64,000 nucleotides of DNA from Streptomyces camponoticapitis (lineage in GTDB: Bacteria; Actinomycetota; Actinomycetes; Streptomycetales; Streptomycetaceae): contig NZ_BMMV01000005.1 in assembly GCF_014646115.1 (NCBI RefSeq), forward strand, positions 124,001 through 188,000, read 5' to 3'. Numbering within the stretch: the first letter of the stretch is position 1; each line of letters opens with the position of its first letter. Of the stretch, positions 33,432 to 43,286 are shown in pieces. The notes under the pieces were generated by a model. That model was given only the letters and a program-made list of their open reading frames with translations. It searched no databases and was not told the origin of the DNA. The translations under genes and the position numbers were made by a program.

Positions 33432-34841
33432 CTACGCGCCGGTCGGTGCCGGGAGCGATGTCGCTCCCGACTCGTACAGCGCGTGTGCCGCCCGCATCAC
33501 CAGCGCGTCCGCGTGACGGGCACCGATCAGCTGGAGGCCGATCGGCAGCCCGTCCGCGTCCACCCCGCAGGGCACGGTCGCCGCGGGCTGCTGGGTCAGG
33601 TTGAAGGGATACGTGAACGGCGTCCAGCCGGTCCAGCGGTGGTGCCCCGAGCCCTTCGGCACCTCGACCCCCGCCTCGAAGGCGGTGATCGGCATGGTCG
33701 GGGTGACCAGCAGGTCGTACGTCTCGTGGAACCGGCCGAGCCGCCGGCCCAGCTCCATCCGCGTGTCCACGGCCGCCAGATAGTCCAGGGCGCTCGCCCG
33801 GGACCCCGTCGCCACGATCTCCCGGAGCCCCGGGTCGAGCAGCTCGCGCTGCTCGTCGCCGAGCGACTGCGCCACCCGGGCCGCGCCCGTGAACCACAGC
33901 ATGTGGAACGCCTCCACCGGATCCGAGATGTCCGGGTCGGCCTCCTCGATGTACGCGCCCAGCTCGGCGAGCCGCGTCATTCCGCGCCGCACCGCCGCCG
34001 CCACGTCCGGCCGCACCGCGACCTGGCCGCCGAACGACGGCGAGTATCCGATCCGCAGCCCCGCCACCCCGTCCGACAGGGTCGCCCCGACACCCGGTGC
34101 CGTGGCGAGCTGCGACCAGTCGCGCCAGTCCGGGCCGCTGATGACATCGAGCAGCAGCGCGGCGTCGGCGGCGTCCCGCGCCATCGGACCGGCGTGCGCC
34201 AGCGTGCCGAACGCACTGGACGGGAAGAGCGGGATCCGCCCGTAGGTGGGCTTGAATCCGAAGATGCCGCAGAAGGACGCGGGGATCCGGACCGAGCCGC
34301 CGCCGTCGGTGCCGATCGACAGCGGAGCCGCGCCGAGGGCCACCGCCGCCGCGCTGCCGCCGCTGGACCCGCCGGCGGTCCGGGACAGCTCGTACGGATT
34401 ACGGGTCACCCCGCTCAGCGGCGAGTCCGTCACGCCCTTCCAGCCGAACTCCGGCGTCGTCGTCTTGCCGACGAGGACCGCGCCGTGCTCGCGCAGCCGC
34501 GCCACCGCGGGCGCGTCCTCGTCCCAGGGGCCCGCCGGATCGATGGTCCTGCTGCCCCGCAGGGTCGGCCCGCCGCGCTGGAGGAAGATGTCCTTCACCG
34601 AGACCGGGACCCCGTCGAGCAGCCCCCGGGGCTCCTTCCCGCGCCACCGGACGGTGGACTCCTCGGCGGCGGCCAGCGCCTCGTCGGCGTCGACCCGGAC
34701 GAAGGCGTTGACGAGCGGTTCGACGGCTTCGATCCGGTCCAGCGTGGCGCGTGTCACGTCGACCGGTGAGAAGTCACCCCTCTCGTAGCCGGCCAGCAAC
34801 TGTCGTGCGGTGAGATCGGTGAGGAACATGGACTCAGTCAT
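33432..34841 (-). CDS. Amidase signature family protein
   Basis: A 469-aa amidase. The Ser-cisSer-Lys triad is visible: Lys in GVPVSVKDIFL, the cis-Ser in TAGGSSGGSAAAVALG, and the nucleophile Ser in TDGGGSVRIPASFCG. The C-terminus has VTPTMP, PFTYPFNLTQQPA and GLPIGLQLIG, all typical. It hydrolyses a C-N amide bond of an unknown small substrate in the cytoplasm. The ATG overlaps the last codons of the upstream dehydrogenase gene by 8 bases (ATGCATGACTGA), so the two are coupled. Confidence 0.92.
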   Translation of the reverse strand: MTESMFLTDLTARQLLAGYERGDFSPVDVTRATLDRIEAVEPLVNAFVRVDADEALAAAEESTVRWRGKEPRGLLDGVPVSVKDIFLQRGGPTLRGSRTIDPAGPWDEDAPAVARLREHGAVLVGKTTTPEFGWKGVTDSPLSGVTRNPYELSRTAGGSSGGSAAAVALGAAPLSIGTDGGGSVRIPASFCGIFGFKPTYGRIPLFPSSAFGTLAHAGPMARDAADAALLLDVISGPDWRDWSQLATAPGVGATLSDGVAGLRIGYSPSFGGQVAVRPDVAAAVRRGMTRLAELGAYIEEADPDISDPVEAFHMLWFTGAARVAQSLGDEQRELLDPGLREIVATGSRASALDYLAAVDTRMELGRRLGRFHETYDLLVTPTMPITAFEAGVEVPKGSGHHRWTGWTPFTYPFNLTQQPAATVPCGVDADGLPIGLQLIGARHADALVMRAAHALYESGATSLPAPTGA

Positions 34842-35784
34842 GCATGGGGACGTACCCACGTTTCTTGTCCACCACGTTAGGCAAGGGCTCCCCGGACGCC
34901 CAGATGTCGTAAAGCGCGACGAACTGCTCGCCCAGTCGGTCGCGCCAGCCGACGGTGTCGCCGCTCATGTGCGGCGACACGATCAGTCCGGGCACGTCCC
35001 ACAGAGGGCTCTGCGGATCGAGCGGCTCCGACTCGAAGACATCGAGGGCGGCGCCCGCGATCCAGCGCTTGGACACGGCTTCCATCAGCGCGTTCTCGTC
35101 CACGAGCTGGCCACGGCCCACATTGATGAAGCGTGCGGACGGCTGCATCAGACCGAAGAGACGCGCGTCGAACATGCCGCGTGTGCTCTCCGTGAGCGGC
35201 GCCGCGCAGATCACCCAGTCGGAGCGGGTCAGCAGCCGGTCCAGCTGATCGGCGCCGTGGATTCCCGGGCGCGCCGTACGGCCGGTGACCGCCACCGTCA
35301 CTCCGAGCGCCTTCAGGGTGTCGGCGATCGCCCGGCCGATCGGACCCGCGCCGACGACGGTCGCGCGGCTGCCGGCTACCCGTAGTCCCTCGCGGTGACG
35401 CCAGCGCCGCTGGCGCTGGAGTTCGAGAGTTCCCGGCAGATCCTTGGCCATGGCAAGCACCAGACTCGCCACGTATTCGGCAATGGGCTCCTCGAAGATG
35501 CCGCGCGCGTTTGTCACCAATGTTTCGGAGTTGATCAACTCGGGGCTGAGGAGCCGGTCCACCCCGGCGCTCGCCGTGTGGACCCAGACCGGCCTCGGCC
35601 CGTCCCCGGGCCAGGCGAGCCGGATCGCGTCCGAGGTGAAGTCCCACGCCAACAGGACGTCGGCCAGGGGGAGTTGGGCGGCGAGGGTGGAGTCGTCCGC
35701 GTACTGGATCCGGGCTCGGCCGGTCAGCCGGCCGAGGCGCGGCGGCGGGTCGGCACCCAGTACGAGAAGGGTCGGTTCGGCCAT
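34834..35784 (-). CDS. D-2-hydroxyacid dehydrogenase
   Basis: A 316-aa NAD-dependent dehydrogenase. The nucleotide fold has VVGAGPIGRAIADTL; catalytic residues are Arg in NVGRGQLVDE, Glu in DVFESEPLD and His in IVSPHMSGD. It belongs to the branch that reduces 2-keto acids or glyoxylate/hydroxypyruvate-like substrates. ATG 35784 has AGAAGGGC upstream; the longer frame begins at 35871. It is first in a two-gene operon with the amidase and diverges from the maleate-isomerase-like pair across 130 bases. Together these imply breakdown of an amide to a 2-hydroxy or 2-keto acid. Confidence 0.92.
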   Translation of the reverse strand: MAEPTLLVLGADPPPRLGRLTGRARIQYADDSTLAAQLPLADVLLAWDFTSDAIRLAWPGDGPRPVWVHTASAGVDRLLSPELINSETLVTNARGIFEEPIAEYVASLVLAMAKDLPGTLELQRQRRWRHREGLRVAGSRATVVGAGPIGRAIADTLKALGVTVAVTGRTARPGIHGADQLDRLLTRSDWVICAAPLTESTRGMFDARLFGLMQPSARFINVGRGQLVDENALMEAVSKRWIAGAALDVFESEPLDPQSPLWDVPGLIVSPHMSGDTVGWRDRLGEQFVALYDIWASGEPLPNVVDKKRGYVPMHD

Positions 35785-35914
35785 CGGGAGAGCCCTTCTG
35801 AGCGGGGCGGGGATTTCCCCGAGGAAAACTCGGTGCAACGTCTTTCCTGTGCGGATTGACCACGCTCGCATTTAGCTCCTACCGTCGTCAACAACAGCCA
35901 AAGGGGGCCGTGCC

Positions 35915-36901
35915 TTGGATGTCTCCTTTCTGGGTGGACCACAGCCGCAGCGTGGTGTCGGTGTGGTCGCCCCATTCGATTTCGCTCTCGACCGTGAACT
36001 CTGGCGTTGGATGCCTGACGAGATCTCGCTGCGCCTGACGAGGACCCCTTACGTCCCCGTCGAGGTGTCGCTGGACCTTGCCAGGCTCGTGAGTGAGCAC
36101 GAGACCCTCGGAGAGGCGGTGCGGGCCCTTGGAGCGTCCGAACCAGAGGTGATCGCGTACGCCTGCACATCGGGCAGCTTCGTCGGCGGTGTCGGCGGCG
36201 AGCGGGCCATGTGCGAGGCGATGAACAGAGCGGGCGAGGTGCCCTCGCTCACTACGTCGGGCGCGCTCCTCGAAGCACTGGAGGAGCTGGGCGCGAAACG
36301 GATCGCGCTGGTCACGCCCTATACGGAGTCGGTCACCGAGTCGCTGGAGGAGTACCTGGCGGAGGCCGGGGTAACCGTCACGGGTCGCGCCTTTCTGGGG
36401 CTGACCCGGCACATCTGGAAGGTGCCGTACAGGTCCGTCGTGGACATGGCGCGGCAGGCCGTCGTCGGTGCGGCCGACGCGCTGTTCATCAGCTGTACGA
36501 ACCTGCCGACGTACGACGCGATCCCGCAGTTGGAGGCTGAGCTGAGGATGCCGGTGCTGTCGGCGAACCAGGTCACGATGTGGGCGGCGCTGCGCAGAAT
36601 CGGCGCACACGCCGTCGGCCCGTACCAGGGCTTGCTGCTCAACCCGCCTCCGGTGCGCCACGTGCCTACGCTGGAAGGGTTAGGAGAACCCGTCGAGATC
36701 TCGGGCATCCCCGAGGTCCCGATCTCCGAGATCGCGGAGATCAACGAGATCTCCGAGATCAGCGACATCCCCGGCATCGCGGAGATGGAGCGGATGGAAC
36801 CGGTCCAGCAGATGCAGGACATCCAGCCGGCCCAGCCCGGCGAGTGGGCGCAGCCTTCCCAGCCGGACGCTCCGACCGAGGAACAGGAAGGGTGGACATG
36901 A
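35915..36901 (+). CDS. Maleate isomerase/arylmalonate decarboxylase (EutA)-like protein
   Basis: A 328-aa protein of the Asp/Glu racemase superfamily. Both catalytic cysteine positions are present: Cys84 in AYACTSGSF and Cys194 in FISCTNLPTYD. Two-Cys members isomerise maleate or racemise; the EutA branch accompanies ectoine transport. Residues ~255-328 are an unusual acidic tail of repeated EIxE-type units and Gln/Pro stretches. TTG 35915 is the likely start, behind AAGGGGG. Its stop overlaps the next gene's ATG by 4 bases. It acts in the cytoplasm on a dicarboxylic acid or similar compound, inferred from the family. Confidence 0.86.
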   Translation: MDVSFLGGPQPQRGVGVVAPFDFALDRELWRWMPDEISLRLTRTPYVPVEVSLDLARLVSEHETLGEAVRALGASEPEVIAYACTSGSFVGGVGGERAMCEAMNRAGEVPSLTTSGALLEALEELGAKRIALVTPYTESVTESLEEYLAEAGVTVTGRAFLGLTRHIWKVPYRSVVDMARQAVVGAADALFISCTNLPTYDAIPQLEAELRMPVLSANQVTMWAALRRIGAHAVGPYQGLLLNPPPVRHVPTLEGLGEPVEISGIPEVPISEIAEINEISEISDIPGIAEMERMEPVQQMQDIQPAQPGEWAQPSQPDAPTEEQEGWT

Positions 36902-37623
36902 CGACCGTCGGACTTCTCTACCCCGGCCACTCCGCCGAGGACGACTACCCGCGGCTGGAGATGCTCTTCGACAGCGACATCAGACTGCCTCTCGTCCACA
37001 CCGACATCGGCGAGGACGCCCACCGGGTCGACGCGCTCCTGGAAATGGGCTCCGCCCGGCGGCTGGCGGACGGCGTCGAGGAGCTGCGGATGGCGGGCGC
37101 CGAGTCCGTGGTCTGGGCCTGCACGAGCGGCAGCTTCGTGTACGGCTGGGACGGCGCGCACGAGCAGGCCCGCCGGCTGGCGATGGACGCGGGACTGCCC
37201 GCTTCGAGCACGTCCTTCGCCTTCGCGCACGCGGTCCAGGCGCTCGGCGCCAAACGGGTCGCGGTCGCCGCGACGTATCCGGAGGACGTCGCGGGCTACT
37301 TCGCCGCCTTCCTGAAGGCGGCGGGCATCGAGGTGGTCTCCACACGCGGCAGCGGCATCATCACCGCCGCCGAGGTCGGTACCTGGGGCCGGGACGAGGT
37401 ACTGGCCCTGGCCCGCGCCGGTGACCACCCGGACGCGGAAGTCCTCCTCCTCCCGGACACGGCGCTGCACACCGTGGCGTACCTCCCGGAGCTGGAGGAG
37501 GCCGTGGGCAAGCCGGTCCTCACCGCCAACCAGGTCACCGTCTGGGAGGGCCTGCGCCTGGTCGAGCGGCACGCGTGGGCCCCGAAGCTGGGGACACTCT
37601 TCGCCGGCCGCGAGAGGGACTAG
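36898..37623 (+). CDS. Second maleate isomerase-like paralogue with altered active site
   Basis: A 241-aa paralogue of the preceding protein. The first cysteine is kept (Cys75 in WACTSGSF). At the position aligned with the second catalytic Cys the sequence reads LLLPDTALHTV, so Asp187 replaces Cys. It therefore cannot use the two-cysteine mechanism and may be a different enzyme or a partner subunit. The ANQVTVWEGLRL helix near the C-terminus matches ANQVTMWAALRR of the first copy, confirming paralogy. It is coupled to the upstream gene through ATGA and followed by a stem-loop. Confidence 0.85.
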   Translation: MTTVGLLYPGHSAEDDYPRLEMLFDSDIRLPLVHTDIGEDAHRVDALLEMGSARRLADGVEELRMAGAESVVWACTSGSFVYGWDGAHEQARRLAMDAGLPASSTSFAFAHAVQALGAKRVAVAATYPEDVAGYFAAFLKAAGIEVVSTRGSGIITAAEVGTWGRDEVLALARAGDHPDAEVLLLPDTALHTVAYLPELEEAVGKPVLTANQVTVWEGLRLVERHAWAPKLGTLFAGRERD

Positions 37624-37628
37624 AACCC

Positions 37629-37645
37629 GGCCGGGTCTCCCGGCC
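37629..37645 (+). terminator. Stem-loop after the isomerase-like pair
   Basis: GGCCGGG-TCT-CCCGGCC, a perfect 7-bp hairpin 6 bases past the stop, then ccgggaataaaa. Confidence 0.65.
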
Positions 37646-37718
37646 CCGGGAATAAAACGGAGCCGTCCTCCTGTTGTCGGGATTCGTACTTGATTCCCGC
37701 TCAGGAGGGCTCGCACCG

Positions 37719-38780
<1,062 letters not shown>

Positions 38781-38798
38781 CCGATGGCCGTCCGACCG

Positions 38799-38836
38799 CG
38801 GGGCCGGCCCGTCAGATCTTCAGCGGGCCGGCCCCG
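38799..38836. terminator. Bidirectional terminator overlapping the 3' end of cdgA
   Basis: CGGGGCCGGCCCG pairs exactly with CGGGCCGGCCCCG (13 bp, 12-base loop). One arm lies within the last codons of the minus-strand cdgA, so coding and termination share bases. Confidence 0.8.
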
Positions 38837-40842
38837 ATCATCTCCGCGATCCGTTCCGGCACCACCGCCCGCGAGTACAGCCAGCCCTGCCCGGTGTCGC
38901 ACCCGATCCGGCGCAGGCGCGCCGCCTGCCCCGCCGTCTCCACGCACTCCGCCGTGACCGTCAGGCCCAGCCGGTGCGCGAGATGGACCAGCGTCTCGAC
39001 GATCGTCTCGTCCGCCGGATTGGGGTGCGCGGCCCCGTCGTAACGGAAGCCCCGTACGAAGGAGCCGTCGAGCTTCAGTACGGAGACGGGCAGCCGGCTG
39101 AGATAGGCCAGGTTCGAGTACCCGGTCCCGAAGTCGTCGATGGCGATCCGCACGCCCATGTCGCTCAGGGCCTGGAGTGCCTGGAGCGGACGTCCCGCCG
39201 AGCCCATCACCGCCGACTCGGTCAGCTCCAGTTGGAGCAGATGCGGCGCCAGACCCGTCTCGGCGAGGATCGCGGCCACGTCCGCCACCAGGTCGGAGTC
39301 CCAGACCTGTCGTACGGCGACGTTGACGCTCACGAACAGCGGCCGCTCCGCCGGGTGGTCCCGCTGCCACTCACGGGCCTGGAGACAGGCCGTACGGAGC
39401 ACCCACCGTCCCAGCTGCACGATCGAGCCGTCCTCCTCGGCGATCCCGATGAAGCGGTTGGGCGCGAGGATGCCGAACTGCGGGTGGTTCCAGCGCACCA
39501 GCGCCTCCACGCCCTGGACGACTCCGTCGGCCATCCCCACCAGCGGCTGGTACTGGAGCAGGAACTCCTCGCGCTCGACCGCCGGGCGCAGCGTGGACGA
39601 CAGCGCCTGGCGGGTCATCCGGTGCGCGTTGCGCTCCGGGTCGAAGAGGGTCCAGCGCGCCTTGCCGTCCGCCTTCGCCCAGTAGAGCGTCGTGTCGGCG
39701 ACCTGCATCAGACCGGTGGGGGTGGTGCCGTCGGCGGCCCGTTCGACGACACCGATGGACGCGGAGACCGAGAGCCGCTGCCCGGCCAGGTCGAAGGGGA
39801 GCTGGAGGGCGGCGAGTACGGCGCGGGCGAGGTCGGCGAGCTGTTCCGTACCGGCCGAGTCCTCGACCAGGATCCCGAACTCGTCGCCGCCGAGGCGCGC
39901 GACGAGGTGGCTGCCGCCCCGGCTGTGCCCGTCGTTGTCGGCGCACTCGGTGAGACGGCCGGCGACGGCGGCGAGCAGCCGGTCGCCGACCCGGTGCCCG
40001 AGGGTGTCGTTGACGGCCTTGAACCCGTCCAGATCCAGATAGCAGAGACCGATCCGCCCTGTTCTGCCATGGTCGTACGACGATTCGAGCGCGGCGGAGA
40101 GCCGCTCGAAGAACAGCGTGCGGTTGGGCAGCCGGGTCACCGGGTCGTGCATCTGAAGGTGGCGGATCCTGGCCTGGAGCTCGCGCCGCTCGCTGATGTC
40201 CGTGAGGGAGAGCAGGACGGTGCCGCCGTCCGGCAGGGGCGCGACGGTGACCTCGGCCCAGAGCGTGCGGCCGTCGGGGTGTTTGAGACGGCGGGTGCAG
40301 CGGAAGCGGGAGCGGCGGCCTCTCAGCACTTCGTGGTACGCGTGCCAGGTCCGGTCGTCGGAGGCGAGGTCGACCAGGTCGGCGGCGGCGCGGTCGCGCA
40401 GCGCGGTGCGCTCGCTGCCGACGAACTCGGCGAGGGCGTCGTTGGCGGTGACGACGGTCCCCCGACGGTCCACGACGGCCATGGGGAGCCGGGCGGCGTT
40501 GAAGGCGGCGCGGTAGTCGCGGAGGTCGGGGCCGGGGTCGGTGCCGTGGCGGTGGTCGAGGGCGGCGGCGCGCTTGTCCGGGGCGGCGGCGGGGTGGCTG
40601 CCCCGGGCGTCGGTTCCGGTGTGGTGGCCGGGGGCGTCGCGGTCGGCGCGGTGACCGGGGGTGTCGCGGTGGCCGGCGGGGGTGGGCCGGACGGGCGCCG
40701 GGCGGGCGAGGGTCCGCAGCTCGCCGAGCGCGAAGCCCGTACCGTCCAGCATGGCCAGAACATCACGTTCCGTCACCGAGGACGTGCTGGAATCGGGTGC
40801 CGCGACTGCCGCACGCCGCGGCCTTTCGGAGGTTCCGCTCAC
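38812..40842 (-). CDS. cdgA: PAS-GGDEF-EAL c-di-GMP protein (CdgA-like)
   Basis: A 676-aa composite c-di-GMP enzyme. The order is a His/Asp-rich disordered leader (~1-105), a PAS/PAC sensor (~108-220, ending LTDISERRELQ), GGDEF (~230-400, intact GGDEF at 318-322) and EAL (~410-670, intact EAL at 446-448 in QGVEALVRW, DDFGTGYS at 569-576). Both catalytic motifs are kept, so it could make and degrade c-di-GMP. No RxxD inhibitory site is evident just before GGDEF. In S. coelicolor the matching composite protein CdgA is under BldD control and influences development. The symbol rests on architecture and neighbourhood. No membrane helix is seen. Confidence 0.88.
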   Translation of the reverse strand: MSGTSERPRRAAVAAPDSSTSSVTERDVLAMLDGTGFALGELRTLARPAPVRPTPAGHRDTPGHRADRDAPGHHTGTDARGSHPAAAPDKRAAALDHRHGTDPGPDLRDYRAAFNAARLPMAVVDRRGTVVTANDALAEFVGSERTALRDRAAADLVDLASDDRTWHAYHEVLRGRRSRFRCTRRLKHPDGRTLWAEVTVAPLPDGGTVLLSLTDISERRELQARIRHLQMHDPVTRLPNRTLFFERLSAALESSYDHGRTGRIGLCYLDLDGFKAVNDTLGHRVGDRLLAAVAGRLTECADNDGHSRGGSHLVARLGGDEFGILVEDSAGTEQLADLARAVLAALQLPFDLAGQRLSVSASIGVVERAADGTTPTGLMQVADTTLYWAKADGKARWTLFDPERNAHRMTRQALSSTLRPAVEREEFLLQYQPLVGMADGVVQGVEALVRWNHPQFGILAPNRFIGIAEEDGSIVQLGRWVLRTACLQAREWQRDHPAERPLFVSVNVAVRQVWDSDLVADVAAILAETGLAPHLLQLELTESAVMGSAGRPLQALQALSDMGVRIAIDDFGTGYSNLAYLSRLPVSVLKLDGSFVRGFRYDGAAHPNPADETIVETLVHLAHRLGLTVTAECVETAGQAARLRRIGCDTGQGWLYSRAVVPERIAEMIGAGPLKI

Positions 40843-41168
40843 GGCTCGCTCCCGCGGTGCAGTGGTGTCGTACAGGGTGTGATTCGGGATGGTCGGCGCA
40901 GATAAGTCTGCCGATCATAGAGGCTGGCCGGTGGGCCGTTCCAGCTCCCGCGTGGTGAACCCGGGCGCGCTACGTCGACGCCGGGGCGGCGGGCGATCGT
41001 TTCTGCGCGGCTGGGGCGCGGGATGCCCCGACCCGATCGGCTGTGACTTTCCGTGATCCACCGGGGGTGTCGCCCCACTCACCCAACCGGTCCAGTGGAA
41101 CAGGGCGTCTCGCTACAAAAAGGCACAAGGTGGGTGAGCTGTCCCGCATTCCACAGCCGGAGGTCCAC
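40843..41168. other. Divergent intergenic region between cdgA and M6 protease genes
   Basis: 326 bases without a convincing gene. A partial match to the BldD consensus (TnACnC...GTnA), ATCACACCCTGTACG on the minus strand, lies at 40869-40883, 27 bases before the cdgA start; it departs at about three conserved positions. An 8-bp inverted repeat (CTCACCCA at 41078 and TGGGTGAG at 41131) lies closer to the protease gene. Confidence 0.35.
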
Positions 41169-42413
41169 GTGGAGCGTCGCCCGACACGCGGGGGAGTGGG
41201 ACGGCCGCGCCTGCGCAGTACCGCCGCGGCCTTCACCTCCCTCGTCGCGGTCGCCGCCACCTCACTGGTGGCCGGCCCCGCCGTGGCGGCCAACTCCGCG
41301 GGTCCGTGCGCCCTGCCGCGTACCGCGGCGCACCACTCGCTCGGCCTCGACACCTGGAACGCCTCCTACCCGCGCCCGGCCAGGACCCTTGACGCCGTCA
41401 TGGTCTTCCTGTCCTTCCCGGACGCGGTGCCGCGCCTCGACCCCGCCGATCTGGTCTCCGACCACTTCCCCGCTACCAGCAGATTCTTCGAGCGGGCCTC
41501 GTACGGGAAGTTCGCCCTCCATCCGCACCCCCGGCTCCGCTGGATCGACATGCCCCGCCCGTCCACCGACTACGCGATAAAGCGCGACTGGGAGCCGGCG
41601 ATGCGCACCGCGTACCTCCGGGACGCACTGGAGGTCGCCGATCCGGTGATCGACTTCTCGCGGTACGACCTCGTCTATCTGGTCGCCGACCCGGATGCGC
41701 CAGGCGTGGACTCCGACGCGACGAAAGTGGTCAACTTCGATCATCCGCTGAGCGCGGACGGCACGGACATCAAGCGCGTGGTCACCGTCTTCGAGCGCCA
41801 TCCCCCGGACCGCAACGTGCTGGCCCATGAGACCGGGCACGTGTTCGACCTGCCCGACCTCTACCACCGGCCGACCGACGGCAAGGGCGACTGGGACACC
41901 CACGTCGGTGACTGGGATGTGATGGGCAGCCAATTCGGTCTGTCGCCCGACCTCTTCGGCTGGCACAAATGGAAGCTGGGCTGGCTCGAAGGACGGCAGA
42001 TCAGCTGTGTGAAGCCCACCGGCAGCAGCATGCTCACCCTGGAACCGCTGGACACCGCGCCCCCGGTCGGCGCGAGCGCCGGGACCCGGCTCGCGGTGGT
42101 CAGGACGGGCGAGCACTCGGCCCTGGCGATCGAGGCGCGCGGCTCGACCGGCAACGACTCCACCACCTGCACCGAGGGGGTGCTGATCTACCGGGTGAGT
42201 GGCGAGGCGGAGTCGGGCGGCGGCCCCATCGAGGTGGTGGACACGCACCCGGACAGCGAGGCCTGCTGGGACCAGTCGGTCTACCCGCCGCTGGCGGACG
42301 CGCCGCTGGCAGTCGGGGAGACGTTCACGGTGCCGGGGGAGGGCGCGAAGGTGGAGGTGGCCGACCGGACGCGGACCGGCGCGTGGACGGTGAAGGTCAC
42401 GACGGGCGTCTGA
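41169..42413 (+). CDS. Secreted M6-like metalloprotease
   Basis: A 414-aa exported protein. The signal peptide runs to about Ala41 (AGPAVAA). The zinc site is HETGHVFDLPDLYH (His220, Glu221, His224), the M6 immune-inhibitor-A arrangement with the LPDLY tail. Downstream, DWDVMGSQFG supplies the Met-turn. A C-terminal beta-rich part with several cysteines follows. Secreted M6 proteases degrade host or environmental proteins; the target here is unknown. GTG 41169 is chosen because CCGGAGGTCCAC precedes it. It diverges from cdgA and ends before a tRNA terminator. Confidence 0.85.
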   Translation: MERRPTRGGVGRPRLRSTAAAFTSLVAVAATSLVAGPAVAANSAGPCALPRTAAHHSLGLDTWNASYPRPARTLDAVMVFLSFPDAVPRLDPADLVSDHFPATSRFFERASYGKFALHPHPRLRWIDMPRPSTDYAIKRDWEPAMRTAYLRDALEVADPVIDFSRYDLVYLVADPDAPGVDSDATKVVNFDHPLSADGTDIKRVVTVFERHPPDRNVLAHETGHVFDLPDLYHRPTDGKGDWDTHVGDWDVMGSQFGLSPDLFGWHKWKLGWLEGRQISCVKPTGSSMLTLEPLDTAPPVGASAGTRLAVVRTGEHSALAIEARGSTGNDSTTCTEGVLIYRVSGEAESGGGPIEVVDTHPDSEACWDQSVYPPLADAPLAVGETFTVPGEGAKVEVADRTRTGAWTVKVTTGV

Positions 42414-42429
42414 GGCACGCGCGTACGAA

Positions 42430-42457
42430 AAAGCCCCCCGCTCTCGCGAGGGGCTTT
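42430..42457. terminator. Terminator between M6 protease gene and tRNA-Lys
   Basis: AAAGCCCC pairs with GGGGCTTT (8 bp) around 12 bases. It can end the plus-strand protease transcript and, read on the minus strand, the tRNA transcript. Confidence 0.75.
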
Positions 42458-42466
42458 CCCTGTCTG

Positions 42467-42540
42467 TGCGCCGCCAGGGACTCGAACCCCGGACCCGCTG
42501 ATTAAGAGTCAGCTGCTCTAACCAACTGAGCTAGCGGCGC
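42467..42540 (-). tRNA. tRNA-Lys(CUU), second copy
   Basis: Identical over all 74 bases to the tRNA at 24001-24074, with anticodon CTT in loop CTCTTAA and no encoded CCA. The 7 bases upstream on the minus strand (TCAGCAG, plus side CTGCTGA) are also shared. Confidence 0.97.
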
Positions 42541-42623
42541 CTGCTGACGTCGTAGACCTTAGCACCAGGATCGGTGCGAAGAAAAATCGATATGACAGGC
42601 CCCCGACGGCGCTGGTGCGCTGC

Positions 42624-43286
42624 TCAGGGGCGGGAACCCGGCCGGCCCGTCACCGCGTCGGTCCGGGGGCGCGTGACCGCCGTCCGTACCGTGGGGCGGC
42701 TCGCCCGCACGCACGCCCAGAGCAGCACCTCGGGGCCCGGCAGCCACGGATGGCGGGTGTCGGGGGCTACCACCCAGCGCGGGGCAGGAGCGGTGCCGGG
42801 GACCAGCGGCGGTACGGTCACGGCGTCGCCGGAGCCGTGGCAGAGCAGCGGCGGAACGGCCGGGGCGCTGTCCTCGGGGACCGGGCGCCCCCACTCCTCC
42901 CAGGACAGCAGCGACGGGAGCCGCTGAGCGGTGCCGGGGGCCGCGAACAGCATCATCCGGCCCCGGTGCGTGGCGACCGGCCCGGAGCCGGGGCCGTCGG
43001 ACCACAGCCGGTCGAGCATGCGCCTGCCGAAGACGGAGGGCACGTTGACGACGTCGAAGACGGCGCCGCAGGGCAGCACGCCGGGGGCCGTGGGCCGGGC
43101 CTCCCAGAGGGCGAGCGTGGAGCGGGGGTACGGCTCGGCGGAGGCCAGCCAGCCGGCGCCGGTCGCGGTGACCCGCGCCGTGTGGTGGCGGCCCTCGTCG
43201 CGGAGATAGTTGAAGATGTCCGTCCGGCGCTCGTCGTCGCAAGCACCCGGACTCAAGGGGAATTCATCTCGCAGCCATGCGCTCAT
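42624..43286 (-). CDS. PrimPol-like (bifunctional primase/polymerase N-terminal) protein
   Basis: A 220-aa cytoplasmic protein. The central part (GAGWLASAEPYPRSTLALWE, PTAPGVLPCGAVFDVVNVP, GPVATHRGRMMLFAAPGTAQ) resembles small Streptomyces proteins annotated as bifunctional DNA primase/polymerase domain proteins. I do not see a clear DxD metal site, so enzyme activity is doubtful. ATG 43286 gives the conserved MSAWLRDEF start. It faces the nuclease-helicase operon in the same orientation, 148 bases downstream of its last gene. Confidence in the fold is moderate and in function low. Confidence 0.55.
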   Translation of the reverse strand: MSAWLRDEFPLSPGACDDERRTDIFNYLRDEGRHHTARVTATGAGWLASAEPYPRSTLALWEARPTAPGVLPCGAVFDVVNVPSVFGRRMLDRLWSDGPGSGPVATHRGRMMLFAAPGTAQRLPSLLSWEEWGRPVPEDSAPAVPPLLCHGSGDAVTVPPLVPGTAPAPRWVVAPDTRHPWLPGPEVLLWACVRASRPTVRTAVTRPRTDAVTGRPGSRP

